Source: Planctomycetota bacterium
Lineage (GTDB): Bacteria > Planctomycetota > Planctomycetia > Pirellulales > UBA1268
Assembly: GCA_016872555.1 (NCBI GenBank)
Contig: VGZO01000033.1
Coordinates: forward strand, 1-47,251
DNA: 47,251 nt
Reading direction: 5' to 3'
Numbering within the stretch: the stretch's first letter is position 1; every line of letters begins with the position of its first letter. Made by a program: the position numbers and the translations under genes. This document shows positions 32,222 to 41,252 of this stretch, piece after piece. The notes beneath the pieces are model-generated. The model had not been told where the DNA came from and made no database searches. It worked only from the letters and a program-made list of their open reading frames with translations.

Positions 32222-34495
32222 TCAGGGGATGAAGAGGAACTCGCCGGCATTGAACAGGACCCGGGCGAGCGCCGGAAGGCCATGGTCGGCGACCAGGCGC
32301 CTCGCCTCGTCGGCCTCGTCGGGCTCGGGGGCCCGGCCGAGGACGAGGGCGAACGCGCGGGCGACCGCGGCGCCCGTCGGATCGGCGGCGCCTGCCGTCT
32401 CGGCGCCCACCCGTGTGGCGAGGGCCGCCGACTGGTCGACCGTGAACGGGCTGTTGAGCAGCGCCAGGGCCTGCAGCGGGGTGGTCGACTGGCGGCGGCG
32501 GCCGATCGTCTGGCCGGCGTCGGGGCAGTCGAACGCGCCGAACACGCTCTCCTTCTCCATCCGGATCCGGTGGGAATAGATCATCCGCCGCAGCCCCGCG
32601 CCGGTGAACGACTCGATCGGCGGAAAGCCCGACAGCCCGCCGCGCGTGGTGAACAGGTCGAACCCCCGGCCCCCCGCGGTGAGATCGAGCGTGCCGGCGA
32701 CGGCGAGGATCGAATCGCGGATCGCCTCCCCCTCGAGCCGCCGGGGGGGAAAGCGCCACAGCAGCCGGCAGCCGGCGTCGATTGCACCGGCGCGCTGGTC
32801 GGTCTCGCTCGACTGGCCATAGGTGGCGGACAGCACGATCAGCCGGTGGAGCGCCTTGAGCGACCAGCCCTCGGCCACGAGCCGGGCGGCGAGCCAGTCG
32901 AGGAGCTGCGGATGGCTCGGCGGCGTGCCGCTGCGGCCGAAGTCGTTGGCCGTCTCCACCAGGCCGGTCCCGAAGTGGGTCTGCCAGATCCGGTTGGCGA
33001 TGACCCGCGCCGTCAGCGGGTGATCGGGACGCACGAGCCATGCCGCCAGCGCCCGGCGCCGCTCCTGCTCCGGGGCGTCGGCCGCGAGACTCACGCTCCC
33101 CGCCGTCGGCGCGAACAGGCCCGGGGTCGCCGGTGCGAGGCGCTCGCCGCGCTGCTCGGCATCGCCGCGGCGCAGCAGCCAGGTCGGCTCGGGCTCGGTG
33201 AATCGCCCGCCGTAGACGAAGCGCCGAACCGCGACCAGCTCCGCCTCGAGCCGGGTGACGTCGGCGGCGGCCCCGTCGCGCTCGGCATCGTCGGCATCGA
33301 GCGCCGTCGCGAGGCGCTGCCGGGCGAAGCGGAGCAATGCCTCGATTCGCCCCGTCGCCGGATCGGGCAGCTCCCTGTCGCCGTAGTGGACCCCGGCGAA
33401 GAACGCCTGGAGCGCGTAGTAGTCGCGCGCCGGGAGCGGATCGAACTTGTGGTCGTGGCAGCGGGCGCAGCCCACCGACAGGCCGAGCAGCGCGTCGCCG
33501 AGATTGACGAGGATGTCGGCCAGGGCGTCTTGGCGGGCGGCGCGCTTGGAGACGTCGTCGGCGCCGATCTGCCCGGGCAGGAGGACCGCGGCGGTCACGA
33601 GGAAGCCGGTCGCGGCGTCGGCACCGGTGGCGTCGCCGACGACCTGGTCGGTGACGAACCGGTCGAACGGCAGATCGCGGTTGAAGGCGTCGACCACCCA
33701 GTCGCGGTAGCGCCAGGCGTGTGGCCGCTCGGTGTTGACCTCGTAGCCGTCGGTCTCGGCGAAGCGGACGACGTCGAGCCAGTGCTGCGCCTGGCGCTCG
33801 CCGAACCGGGGCGAAGCCAGCAGCTTCTCGACGACGCGCTGCCGCGCCGCCGCCGACGGCTCGGCGACAAACACCTCGACCTCCTCGGGCGTGGGAGGCA
33901 GCCCGGTGAGGTCGAGCGTGACCCGCCGCAGCCAGGTCCGCGCGTCGGCGGGCGCGGCGGGGGCGAGCCCCGCGTCCTCGAGGCGCGCGAGGATGAAGCG
34001 GTCGATGTCCCCCGCCGGCCAGTCGGCCCGCTGCACCTCCGGGGGGGAGGTGACGGTCACGGGGCGGAATGCCCAGTGGTCGGCGGGGTCGGCGAGCCTG
34101 ACCCGATCGACGCCGTCGGGCCAGGTCGCCCCTCCGTCGATCCAGCGCGCGAGGAGATCGACGGCGGCGGCCGGCACCGGCGCCACGCCCGAATCGGCCG
34201 GCGGCATCCGCGGCACGCCAGCGCCGCCGCGCGCGAATCGCACCAGATTGCTCTCGGCGGACTTCCCGGGAACGATCGCCAGGCCGTGGCCGTCGCCGCC
34301 GGCGAGCGCCTTGGCCCGCACGTCGAGCCGGAAACCGCTCTCCGCTCGCTCCCCCTCGTGGCAGCGGATGCAGTGGGCGTCGAGGATCGGACGGACGTCG
34401 CGGACGAAATCGACCGGCTCGGCGGCAAGCCCCCGGCACACCAGCGCGATGGCCAGCGCCGTCTTCACCCGCGGCACCGCTCCGCTCATCGGCAT
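32222..34495 (-). CDS. PSCyt1-PSD1 protein, second copy
   Basis: The 757-residue product has a signal-like start (TALAIALVCRGLAAEP), haem-binding CIRCH at 42-46, then DUF1549 (HWLDVVRFAETDGYEVN and [12 protein letters not shown]) and DUF1553 (RVIANRIWQTHFGTGL, PPSHPQLLDWL, TTPLQALALLNSPF). It ends ARVLFNAGEFLFIP. It lacks the LamG-like insertion of the copy at 23752-27804 and is much shorter. The start at 34495 was chosen for the signal segment that follows; an in-frame Met at 34489 is an alternative. It directly precedes its DUF1501 partner. Confidence 0.9.
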   Translation of the reverse strand: MPMSGAVPRVKTALAIALVCRGLAAEPVDFVRDVRPILDAHCIRCHEGERAESGFRLDVRAKALAGGDGHGLAIVPGKSAESNLVRFARGGAGVPRMPPADSGVAPVPAAAVDLLARWIDGGATWPDGVDRVRLADPADHWAFRPVTVTSPPEVQRADWPAGDIDRFILARLEDAGLAPAAPADARTWLRRVTLDLTGLPPTPEEVEVFVAEPSAAARQRVVEKLLASPRFGERQAQHWLDVVRFAETDGYEVNTERPHAWRYRDWVVDAFNRDLPFDRFVTDQVVGDATGADAATGFLVTAAVLLPGQIGADDVSKRAARQDALADILVNLGDALLGLSVGCARCHDHKFDPLPARDYYALQAFFAGVHYGDRELPDPATGRIEALLRFARQRLATALDADDAERDGAAADVTRLEAELVAVRRFVYGGRFTEPEPTWLLRRGDAEQRGERLAPATPGLFAPTAGSVSLAADAPEQERRRALAAWLVRPDHPLTARVIANRIWQTHFGTGLVETANDFGRSGTPPSHPQLLDWLAARLVAEGWSLKALHRLIVLSATYGQSSETDQRAGAIDAGCRLLWRFPPRRLEGEAIRDSILAVAGTLDLTAGGRGFDLFTTRGGLSGFPPIESFTGAGLRRMIYSHRIRMEKESVFGAFDCPDAGQTIGRRRQSTTPLQALALLNSPFTVDQSAALATRVGAETAGAADPTGAAVARAFALVLGRAPEPDEADEARRLVADHGLPALARVLFNAGEFLFIP

Positions 34496-34519
34496 GTCCC
34501 CCCTTCGTCGACAGCCGGA

Positions 34520-34525
34520 AGTGTA
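34520..34525 (-). promoter_or_regulatory. possible -10 element of the 32.2-34.5 kb gene
   Basis: TACACT lies on the minus strand about 25 nt before the ATG, with AAGGGGGGAC as a ribosome-binding region between them. There is no good -35. The 244-nt gap to the divergent kinase holds no gene. Confidence 0.3.
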
Positions 34526-34739
34526 CCGCAGGCCCGCCGCGGCCTGGCGCGCCGGCACGAGCCGGCCGGGGGGAGCGACGACGGTGCGGGTCATCGTGGT
34601 CGCAGCGATCGCCGGAGGAATTCGCGGCAAAGGCTGTGGCCGCGTCGCCTCTCCATCGCTACGAGGGGGGAGAGGCGGCCGGTAGGATGTCGGTGGACCG
34701 TGGCAGTCGTCCACCCGTAAATCCCCATCTCTCCGAGCC

Positions 34740-37700
34740 ATGACCACACCGTCGTCACGCCCGGCCGGCACGTCGCCCGTCCGCCTTGCCAGCACCACGC
34801 TCACCACCGCGGTTCGCGAAGCCTGTGAGCGCTTCCGGTCGAGTTGGCGCGATGGCACCGGGCCGACGATCGAGCAGGAACTGGCTGACCTACCTGCCGA
34901 CGTGCGCCCGATGATGCTCCAGCGGCTGCTGGTGATCGAGATCGCCGAAGCTCGCGCCGCCGGTCATGGCCCCGACCTCGCCGCGCTGCGGCACCGGTTT
35001 CCCCAGGACCGGTCGATCGTCGATGGCGCCTGGGAGGAGAGCTGGCGGACCGAACCAGTCTCCCCGTCCCGCGATCCTCTCGAGACGCGCGGCACGAGCG
35101 GCTCCGGCGACACCGCCAACGCCGCGACCGATCCGGGGGCGACCCGGCCTTCCGCCGTCGCCTCCGACACGATGACGACGGCGACCCGCTACACGCGCTT
35201 TCGCCATCATCGCAGGGGAGGCATGTCGATCCTCCGGATCGCCCACGACGAAGACCTCGACCGCGAGACGGTCGTGAAAACGCTCCGTGAGGAGTACCAG
35301 GACGGCGACGCCTTCCGTCGCCAGCTCCTCGCCGAGGCGTCGATCACCGGCAAGCTCGCTCATCCCGGGATCGTGCCGGTCTACGGTGTCGGTCACGACT
35401 GGGACGGCCGCCCCTTCTACACGATGCGGCGGATCGACGGCAAAGATCTTCACTCGCACGTCGAGCGCCATCATGCGACCTCGAACACGGGCATGCCGGC
35501 CGAGCAGGTCCTCGATCTGCGCGACCTGGTCGAGCATCTCGTCGATGCCTGCAACACGATCGCCTACGCGCACGACGCCGGCGTCCTGCACCTCGACATC
35601 AAGCCGCAAAACATCATGGTCGGCCGGTACGGCGAGACGTTCGTCGTCGATTGGGGGCTGGCCCGCCCGTTCGAACGCTCGACGGAGTTCCGTAACGAGC
35701 CGACCGTCGCGCTGCGGGAAGACCTGCGCGGCGGCCTCGAGGCCTTTACCAGGCCGTTCGTGAGCCCCGAGCAATACGCCGGCGGGGCGCTCGGACCGGC
35801 GGCCGACATCTATAGCCTCGGCGCGACGCTGTATTTCATCATCGCCGGCGTCACCGGCCTGCGGGGCGACGAGCCCGACTTCCGCGATCGGCTCGCGGCG
35901 GGGCGCGTTCCCCCGGCCCGCAGCCGGCGTCCGGGAGTGCCCAAGGCCCTCGACGCGATCTGCCAGCGGGCGATGCAGGCGCAGCCATCGGGCCGATATC
36001 CGACGGCGAAGGCGCTCGCCGCCGACCTCCAGGCCTGGCTCCGCGACGAGCCGGTGAATGCCCTCCCCGAGCGGTTGACCGACCGCTGCCTGCGCCAGGT
36101 CCGCCGGCACGCCGGAATCGTCGCCACGGCAGGCGTGGCACTGCCCGTCGTCGTCGCGGCGGTGGTCGCCGCGGGAGTGCTGTGGAGGCAGGCTGACCGC
36201 GAGCACCGCAACGCCACGCAATCGGCAACACTCGCTCTCAACGCGACGCGCGCCAAGGAAGACGCGACGCTCCAGCGGAAGCGCGCCGACGCCCGCTTCG
36301 ATGCCGCGGTCAACACGTTCGAGAAAATCGCCAATCCACTCGTGACGTCGAACTGGAGCAACGTCGAACTGTTCGGGCAGCTCGCCCGCGACATCGACGC
36401 ATTCTCCGACGAGTTTCTCGCCGACTCGCCCGACGAGACCGCCTCGGCCCCGCCGCTGCAGCTTGCCAGGATCCGCGAGCTGAAGGCGATCGCGGCGAGC
36501 GTTTCGAACGTGGCGGGAAAGATGAACCTCGAGGATCTGATCTCCGCCGAGGGGGCGTTGATCAAGGCCCGCGAGAAGGATCGCACCGATGCGAATCTCG
36601 TCCGGCGGCTCGCCCGCAACAAGCTGCTGCAGGGGCAGCAACGCTTCCGCCGCGACCGGGAACATGACCCGCGAACCGACATGATCTCGACGACGCCCCG
36701 GGACCTCGAAGCGGCACTGACACACTTCGAGGACCTGAGAAGCGGCTTCGGCACGTCCCTGAGCGACTCCGACGAGTTCCTGCTCGCCGAGGTTCACCAC
36801 GAGCTCGGCCGCTGGTATCTGTGGCTCGGCGAAAACTCGTCCAAGTCGGCGGAATTCACGGACAACGAGTGCTACACCAAGTCGCACAAGCACTTCACCG
36901 AGGGGTTGCAGATCCGCCAGGCGCTGTACGACAAGTCGCCGAGCGAGGAGGCGACGCGCGACCTTGCCCGGAGCTTCGGTTTCCGCGGCGACCTGTACGC
37001 CAGGTTCGGGAAACTCGCCGACGCTCGCGCAGACTACGAACGGTCCGAGACTCTTCGCGAGAGGTGCCTGGACAACAGGCGGGCGAACATCGACTACCAG
37101 GTGCAATACGCCCGCGGCCTCGCGAATTTCGTCGCTTTGGAACTGATCGACGTGACGGACCTGGACAATGTCAACAAGACCATCGAGCGGTTGAAGCAGG
37201 CCGCCAAGATCCAGGAAAAGCTCCTCGCGGAGTACCGCCACAACGGCTCGTTCGTGCGGGAAATCCGCCGTGACCTCGCCTGGTCCTACGCAGCGACGGC
37301 CGAGTTGTATCTGCTGTTCGGAGCGCACGACGCCGCCGACGGGCTGTCTCTCGAAGACGCAGCCACCTACGCCAAGAAGGCATTCGACCTCCTCGACGAA
37401 GTCCAAAACCCGGACGACGAGACGCGCCGGTCCAAGTACCGCTATCGCGTCCTTCTCGCAGAGGCAAGGCGTGATGCCGACGTCGCTCGGGACGCGAAGA
37501 AATTCTTCGAAGACAGGAATGTCGAGAATATGGATCCAGATTCGATCTGGGCGCTGACGGTCGCCCGGGCCCTCACCGAGGACGACAAGGGCGCCAGCGA
37601 CGCGTTCGATCGCCTCGTGAATCGGGGCGGGAAAAACCGCGCCCAGTACGAGGCGCGATTCCAGGCAGGAGGATCACTCGCCCGGATCGCCGACATGCCG

Positions 37701-37751
37701 GACGTGGTCGAGAAACGGAAAACTCTCGAGGCGCAGCCGTCAACGCGCTGA
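34740..37751 (+). CDS. transmembrane Ser/Thr protein kinase with helical C-terminal region
   Basis: The 1003-residue protein has an N-terminal regulatory part, a kinase domain at about 150-440, one membrane helix at about 459-482 (GIVATAGVALPVVVAAVVAA), and a long TPR-like C-terminus. Catalytic Lys180 lies in VVKTL. The catalytic loop is HLDIKPQN (284-291), not HRD, and the DFG motif is DWG (304-306). The Gly-rich loop region (HHRRGGMSI) is atypical. The Lys, catalytic-loop Asp and Asn and DWG Asp are kept, so activity is possible. It is a single gene divergent from the PSD1 operon; the substrate is unknown. Confidence 0.88.
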   Translation: MTTPSSRPAGTSPVRLASTTLTTAVREACERFRSSWRDGTGPTIEQELADLPADVRPMMLQRLLVIEIAEARAAGHGPDLAALRHRFPQDRSIVDGAWEESWRTEPVSPSRDPLETRGTSGSGDTANAATDPGATRPSAVASDTMTTATRYTRFRHHRRGGMSILRIAHDEDLDRETVVKTLREEYQDGDAFRRQLLAEASITGKLAHPGIVPVYGVGHDWDGRPFYTMRRIDGKDLHSHVERHHATSNTGMPAEQVLDLRDLVEHLVDACNTIAYAHDAGVLHLDIKPQNIMVGRYGETFVVDWGLARPFERSTEFRNEPTVALREDLRGGLEAFTRPFVSPEQYAGGALGPAADIYSLGATLYFIIAGVTGLRGDEPDFRDRLAAGRVPPARSRRPGVPKALDAICQRAMQAQPSGRYPTAKALAADLQAWLRDEPVNALPERLTDRCLRQVRRHAGIVATAGVALPVVVAAVVAAGVLWRQADREHRNATQSATLALNATRAKEDATLQRKRADARFDAAVNTFEKIANPLVTSNWSNVELFGQLARDIDAFSDEFLADSPDETASAPPLQLARIRELKAIAASVSNVAGKMNLEDLISAEGALIKAREKDRTDANLVRRLARNKLLQGQQRFRRDREHDPRTDMISTTPRDLEAALTHFEDLRSGFGTSLSDSDEFLLAEVHHELGRWYLWLGENSSKSAEFTDNECYTKSHKHFTEGLQIRQALYDKSPSEEATRDLARSFGFRGDLYARFGKLADARADYERSETLRERCLDNRRANIDYQVQYARGLANFVALELIDVTDLDNVNKTIERLKQAAKIQEKLLAEYRHNGSFVREIRRDLAWSYAATAELYLLFGAHDAADGLSLEDAATYAKKAFDLLDEVQNPDDETRRSKYRYRVLLAEARRDADVARDAKKFFEDRNVENMDPDSIWALTVARALTEDDKGASDAFDRLVNRGGKNRAQYEARFQAGGSLARIADMPDVVEKRKTLEAQPSTR

Positions 37752-37769
37752 GCGACGCCGCCCCGCTGT

Positions 37770-38927
37770 TCACGGCGCTGCTACCGGCGGCGCCGGTGGC
37801 AGCGACAGCGACTGGAAGAAGCCCTGGACGACCGGCGTGTCGTAGGCCATGTCGGCCGGGCCCTCCACGACCAGCGCCGCGGCCACGTCGGCCCCCTGCG
37901 CGAGGCGCACGATTCGCCGCCGGCCGGCGCCGTCGAGCACGGCATCGCGCCAGTCGGCAGTCGCCGCGGGCTGGTAGATCGCCGCGCACGCGAACCCCGG
38001 ATGAAGCAGTTCGAGGTTGGCCAGCGCCCGCTCGAGATGGAACTCGGCCGTGGCGTCGCCGATGTCGCGCGGCGTGATCGTCGCGGTGAAGGTGCGGTCG
38101 TCGGCCGTGGCGCGAAACGCCTTCGCTCCCGCCGACGCCGCGGCAGCGAACTCGCGCTCGGGGCCGGTGAGGTGGCCGACCGGATCGATTGGCACCGGAG
38201 CGACGGGAAACCGCACCGCCACGCCAGGGAAATCGACCGGGAGCGGCAGCCACGAGCCGGTATCGGCCGGCGGCGCGGCCAGCGCCGGGGCAGGAACCGC
38301 CGCCGGCGGGCCTCCGCGACCGCGCGAGGGCACGGCCGGCTCCGCTTTCTCTCCCGCGCGGGCCGCGCTTCGTGCGCCCGTGAGGCGTGCGGGGCGTGGC
38401 CTGCCGCGCGTCGCCAGCCAGACTCCGCCGAACAGCGCGATCCCTGCCGCCCCGAGCCCCGCAGGCACGAGCCAGCGCGGTCGAGCCAGCGGCCGCTGCG
38501 GAGGAGTCACGCGGGCCGGAGCCGGGGTCACCCGCGGCGGAGCACCGGCACCGGTCGTCGTGATCACGATCGCGTCGTGGGCGGGGGGAATCGGGCCCGG
38601 CGCCGAAGTCGGGCTCGATGGCTCGGGGTCAGCGAGCGAGATCGGAACAGGCGGTGCGGCGCTCGCGGGCTCGATTCGCGACGCCGGGGCAAGGCGTGGG
38701 GCGGGAGCGGTCTTGCCGGTCGTGACGATCACCGGCAGCGCGCCGTCGGCGACCGGGGCCGGGTCCTCGACCACGACGGGCGGCACTACAGCCGCCGGAA
38801 TCGCCGCCGTGGCCGACGGGATCGCCACAGGTTGGCCGCACTTCGGGCAGCGGAGCGTGCGCCCGCGATGGCTGTCCTGCGGCTTGAGCCGCACCTTGCA
38901 CGACGGGCACACGACGGAGTCGGGCAT
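37770..38927 (-). CDS. zinc-ribbon membrane protein, unknown function
   Basis: The 385-residue product has an N-terminal zinc ribbon with two Cys pairs (VCPSCKVRLKPQD and LRCPKCGQPVAIP). A Pro/Ala-rich linker, one membrane helix around residue 150 (WLVPAGLGAAGIALFGGVWLA), another linker and a C-terminal globular domain of about 150 residues with no recognised fold follow. GGGGAG sits 8 nt ahead of ATG 38927, so this start was chosen over an upstream in-frame Met. The layout, a cytoplasmic zinc finger with an external domain, is common in planctomycete membrane proteins of unknown role. Confidence 0.65.
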   Translation of the reverse strand: MPDSVVCPSCKVRLKPQDSHRGRTLRCPKCGQPVAIPSATAAIPAAVVPPVVVEDPAPVADGALPVIVTTGKTAPAPRLAPASRIEPASAAPPVPISLADPEPSSPTSAPGPIPPAHDAIVITTTGAGAPPRVTPAPARVTPPQRPLARPRWLVPAGLGAAGIALFGGVWLATRGRPRPARLTGARSAARAGEKAEPAVPSRGRGGPPAAVPAPALAAPPADTGSWLPLPVDFPGVAVRFPVAPVPIDPVGHLTGPEREFAAAASAGAKAFRATADDRTFTATITPRDIGDATAEFHLERALANLELLHPGFACAAIYQPAATADWRDAVLDGAGRRRIVRLAQGADVAAALVVEGPADMAYDTPVVQGFFQSLSLPPAPPVAAP

Positions 38928-39009
38928 GACGCTCCCCGGTTCGCTCGAGCCGGTCATGATAGCCGCCCCCCTCGGCCCGCTGCACCGCGTGCCCGTGGCG
39001 AGCGGGGCG

Positions 39010-39540
39010 TCAGCCGAGCGGCTTGGTGAAAAACAGACCGAACCCGGCACCGGGGCCGCCGTCGGCGTGTGCGAATCCCATCTTTTCGTACAGCGCGCGG
39101 GCGGGATGATTGGTGTCGCCGACCTCGAGCGTGAGCTTCACACACCCGAGGGTCCGGGCCTCGGCTTCGACACCGGCCAACAACGCCGCGCCGATCCCGA
39201 CTCCACGGTGTCCCGCCAGGACGGCGACGTCGTGGATGTTGAGCAGCGGCCGCGCGGCGAACGAGGAGAAGCCGACGAAGCAGGTGGCGATTCCGACCGG
39301 CACGGCGCCGTGGAACGCGAGCAGGATCACCGTGGTCGGGTGCGCCGCCAGCGCCGGCACGAGCCGTTCACGCACGTCGGGAGCGAGCGCCGCCCCCTGC
39401 CCCATCGGGTCGCGGGCGTAGGCATCGGTCAGGGCGAGGACGGCAGCGCGGTGGTCGTCGCGCTCGAAATCGGCGCGGACGACGACGACAGCCCCACGCG
39501 GGTCGCCGGAATCACGAGGGCCGTCGATCATGGAGGGCAT
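39010..39540 (-). CDS. GNAT family N-acetyltransferase
   Basis: The 176-residue protein shows the GNAT motif A with HDVAVLAGHRGVGIGAALL (acetyl-CoA loop HRGVGIG), followed by motif B LEVGDTNHPARALYEKMGF. It acetylates an amine of an unknown small molecule or protein. The gene is separate from the other acetyltransferase at 40511 and not similar in its N-terminus. Confidence 0.88.
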   Translation of the reverse strand: MPSMIDGPRDSGDPRGAVVVVRADFERDDHRAAVLALTDAYARDPMGQGAALAPDVRERLVPALAAHPTTVILLAFHGAVPVGIATCFVGFSSFAARPLLNIHDVAVLAGHRGVGIGAALLAGVEAEARTLGCVKLTLEVGDTNHPARALYEKMGFAHADGGPGAGFGLFFTKPLG

Positions 39541-39579
39541 CGCGTCATCCTGACGTGGCGGCCGGAATCCCGCCCGGAT

Positions 39580-40140
39580 TCAACGGCCTGGCTGACCGGC
39601 CGTCGCGGTCCGACCGCTCCCCTCCTGACGCGACACGAGCCGCCAGGCCCACGGGACAAGCAGGGTGAACAGGGCGATCAAACCCCATTTCATCGTCGCC
39701 GCACAGCCGGCAAGCAGGTAATCCAGCGCCGGCCGGCTTCCGGGAGCCGCAGCCGCGAGCCCTTGCTGGATCACGTCCTCGACGGCATCGCCACCGGCGG
39801 CCAGTGGCATGAGCCATGGCAGAACGCCCTTCAGCCACCGTGGCTGCTCGAGCCGGTCGGCAAGCCACGTCCCGAGCGCCCACCCGAACACCCCGAAACA
39901 GACGAGGAACGGGTAGTCGTAGGCGAAGTGGGCGGCAAACCGCCGTTGCCCGTCCGGTCCCCAGGCCTCGAGAATCCGTCGGAACGCCGGCTCGGTGAAC
40001 GTGAACTGGATCTCGCCGACAGTCGGGTCGAGCGTGCCGACGAGGCGCAGCATCGCCACGAAGATGAGCGCACCCACGGCAGCGCTAACCAGCGCCAGCC
40101 ATCCCAACCATCGCCCTCGTAGCTGCTCCGCATCGGCCAT
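39580..40140 (-). CDS. membrane protein, unknown function
   Basis: The 186-residue product has about four membrane segments, including WLGWLALVSAAVGALIFVAM, a central YPFLVCFGVFGWALGTWL and ALIALFTLLVPWAW-like helices near the end. No family was recognised. It ends 39 nt before the GNAT gene start at 39540 and starts 26 nt after a second small membrane gene, suggesting one unit of three or four genes. Confidence 0.6.
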   Translation of the reverse strand: MADAEQLRGRWLGWLALVSAAVGALIFVAMLRLVGTLDPTVGEIQFTFTEPAFRRILEAWGPDGQRRFAAHFAYDYPFLVCFGVFGWALGTWLADRLEQPRWLKGVLPWLMPLAAGGDAVEDVIQQGLAAAAPGSRPALDYLLAGCAATMKWGLIALFTLLVPWAWRLVSRQEGSGRTATAGQPGR

Positions 40141-40166
40141 CGACCGCTCCTCGCACCAGCTCTCAC

Positions 40167-40514
40167 TCACGCTCGGGCGGTCAGGAGAGCCACGCCGATC
40201 GCCGCCTCGAACGCGACTCCTCCCAGATCCCGCCGGGTCGCCGTCCCGGTGACGGCGAGTGACAGGGCCCGGCCGAAGGCGGCTGCATACCACGCGACCC
40301 CCACGACGGTGAAGATCATCGGCGAACGCGTGAACAGGCATGCGACGCCAAGGGCGAGGAAAAACCCCCCATAGGTCGCGCGGATCTCGGCCAGCCCAAG
40401 AGCTCCCCGCGGCTCGATCCCGACGACGTTCGCCACGGCTGCCGGCCACACGAGCCCGGCACAGCCAAGGAGCGCCGTGACCAGCGCGGCAGCCAGGGGG
40501 ATTCCGCCGATCAT
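40167..40514 (-). CDS. DUF4345-like small membrane protein
   Basis: The 115-residue product has four hydrophobic segments and the family-like motif IRATYGGFFLALG after a first helix. DUF4345 proteins are small membrane proteins of unknown function. Its ATG overlaps the stop of the GNAT gene upstream by 4 nt (ATGA), so translation is coupled. Confidence 0.7.
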   Translation of the reverse strand: MIGGIPLAAALVTALLGCAGLVWPAAVANVVGIEPRGALGLAEIRATYGGFFLALGVACLFTRSPMIFTVVGVAWYAAAFGRALSLAVTGTATRRDLGGVAFEAAIGVALLTARA

Positions 40515-41032
40515 TCGCGATTGCCCCCGCGCGGCGGCCCCCGATCGTCGCGCCCGGCATCGGTCGGCCCTCCGACTGCCATAGCCTGCCAGAAGGCCGT
40601 CGCCTCGTGCCAGTCGACCCGCGTGTCGGCCGTGAGCGGCCCATGACCACGCGCGGCGGCGGCGTTGGCCGCCGTCGCCACCAGCGCCCGCCCGATGCCA
40701 CGTCGCCGCCACGCCGGGCTGACGAGGAGCCAGCCGACCGAAACGGCACCCTCGGTCGTGACGAGCGTGACGAGCCCCACGCACCCGCCCCCTGCCTCGG
40801 CCGTGGCCACCCACGTTTCGACCGCTCGCCCGGGCCTCGACGCCAGCTCGCCGAGAAGACCGTCGGAGCGCACGGCCGGCCCGGCGGTCGCGAGCGCGGC
40901 GTCGCGGCAGGCAGCGACCAGTGCCGTGATCGGGCCGCGCATCGAGGCCGGATCGGCGCAAGCGCCGATCGCCACCCCGTCGACGGCTGCCGCCGCCCCA
41001 TCCTCCGCGATCACGTGACGGACGACTGCCAT
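40511..41032 (-). CDS. GNAT family N-acetyltransferase
   Basis: The 173-residue product has an acetyl-CoA-binding region SVGWLLVSPAWRRRGIGRALV (WRRRGIG loop) and a downstream TADTRVDWHEATAFWQAM motif B. The substrate is unknown. It is the first gene of the minus-strand unit next to the BMC operon and is divergent from it; GTAGGG precedes the ATG. Confidence 0.85.
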   Translation of the reverse strand: MAVVRHVIAEDGAAAAVDGVAIGACADPASMRGPITALVAACRDAALATAGPAVRSDGLLGELASRPGRAVETWVATAEAGGGCVGLVTLVTTEGAVSVGWLLVSPAWRRRGIGRALVATAANAAAARGHGPLTADTRVDWHEATAFWQAMAVGGPTDAGRDDRGPPRGGNRE

Positions 41033-41197
41033 TCCCTACCCCCCCGTTCCCTACTCCAGGCGCTCGCGGGCCCCTCGTCGAGCCGCCGCGCATCTGCATC
41101 GGCATCGAGGCCGCCACCCACCATAGCGGTTTTTTCGTCATGACCGATATCAACATCACGACTGATAGGAAACTAGCACATTCATTCATTGAAATCA

Positions 41198-41227
41198 TTG
41201 ACAACAATTGAAACACATGCATACTAT
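41198..41227 (+). promoter_or_regulatory. near-consensus sigma70 promoter of the BMC operon
   Basis: TTGACA (41198-41203, perfect) and TACTAT (41222-41227, four of six) are separated by 18 nt in an AT-rich patch (41140-41240) that contrasts with the surrounding GC-rich DNA. The expected transcription start is near 41234. Two CATTGA copies (41187-41192 and 41196-41201) and the palindrome CAATTG (41205-41210) are candidate operator parts for the regulator encoded just downstream. Confidence 0.65.
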
Positions 41228-41252
41228 CTATCGCTTACGGAGCTTTTCCGGC

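Noticed and set aside
29126-34720. A very long plus-strand open frame (1864 codons) opposite the sialidase, DUF1338, DUF1501 and PSD1 genes
   Set aside because: It is antisense to four clearly recognised genes, its translation is Arg/Gly/Asp-rich without any family motif, and long antisense frames are common in GC-rich DNA.
41112-41135. Possible plus-strand terminator with six T residues ahead of the BMC operon
   Set aside because: The only stem is four base pairs (CCGC/GCGG) with a ten-base loop, too weak to claim.
41208-41252. TTG 41208 or ATG 41217 as start of the DeoR-type regulator
   Set aside because: Both lie upstream of the transcription start predicted from TTGACA-18-TACTAT, and a GGAG is better placed for GTG 41253.
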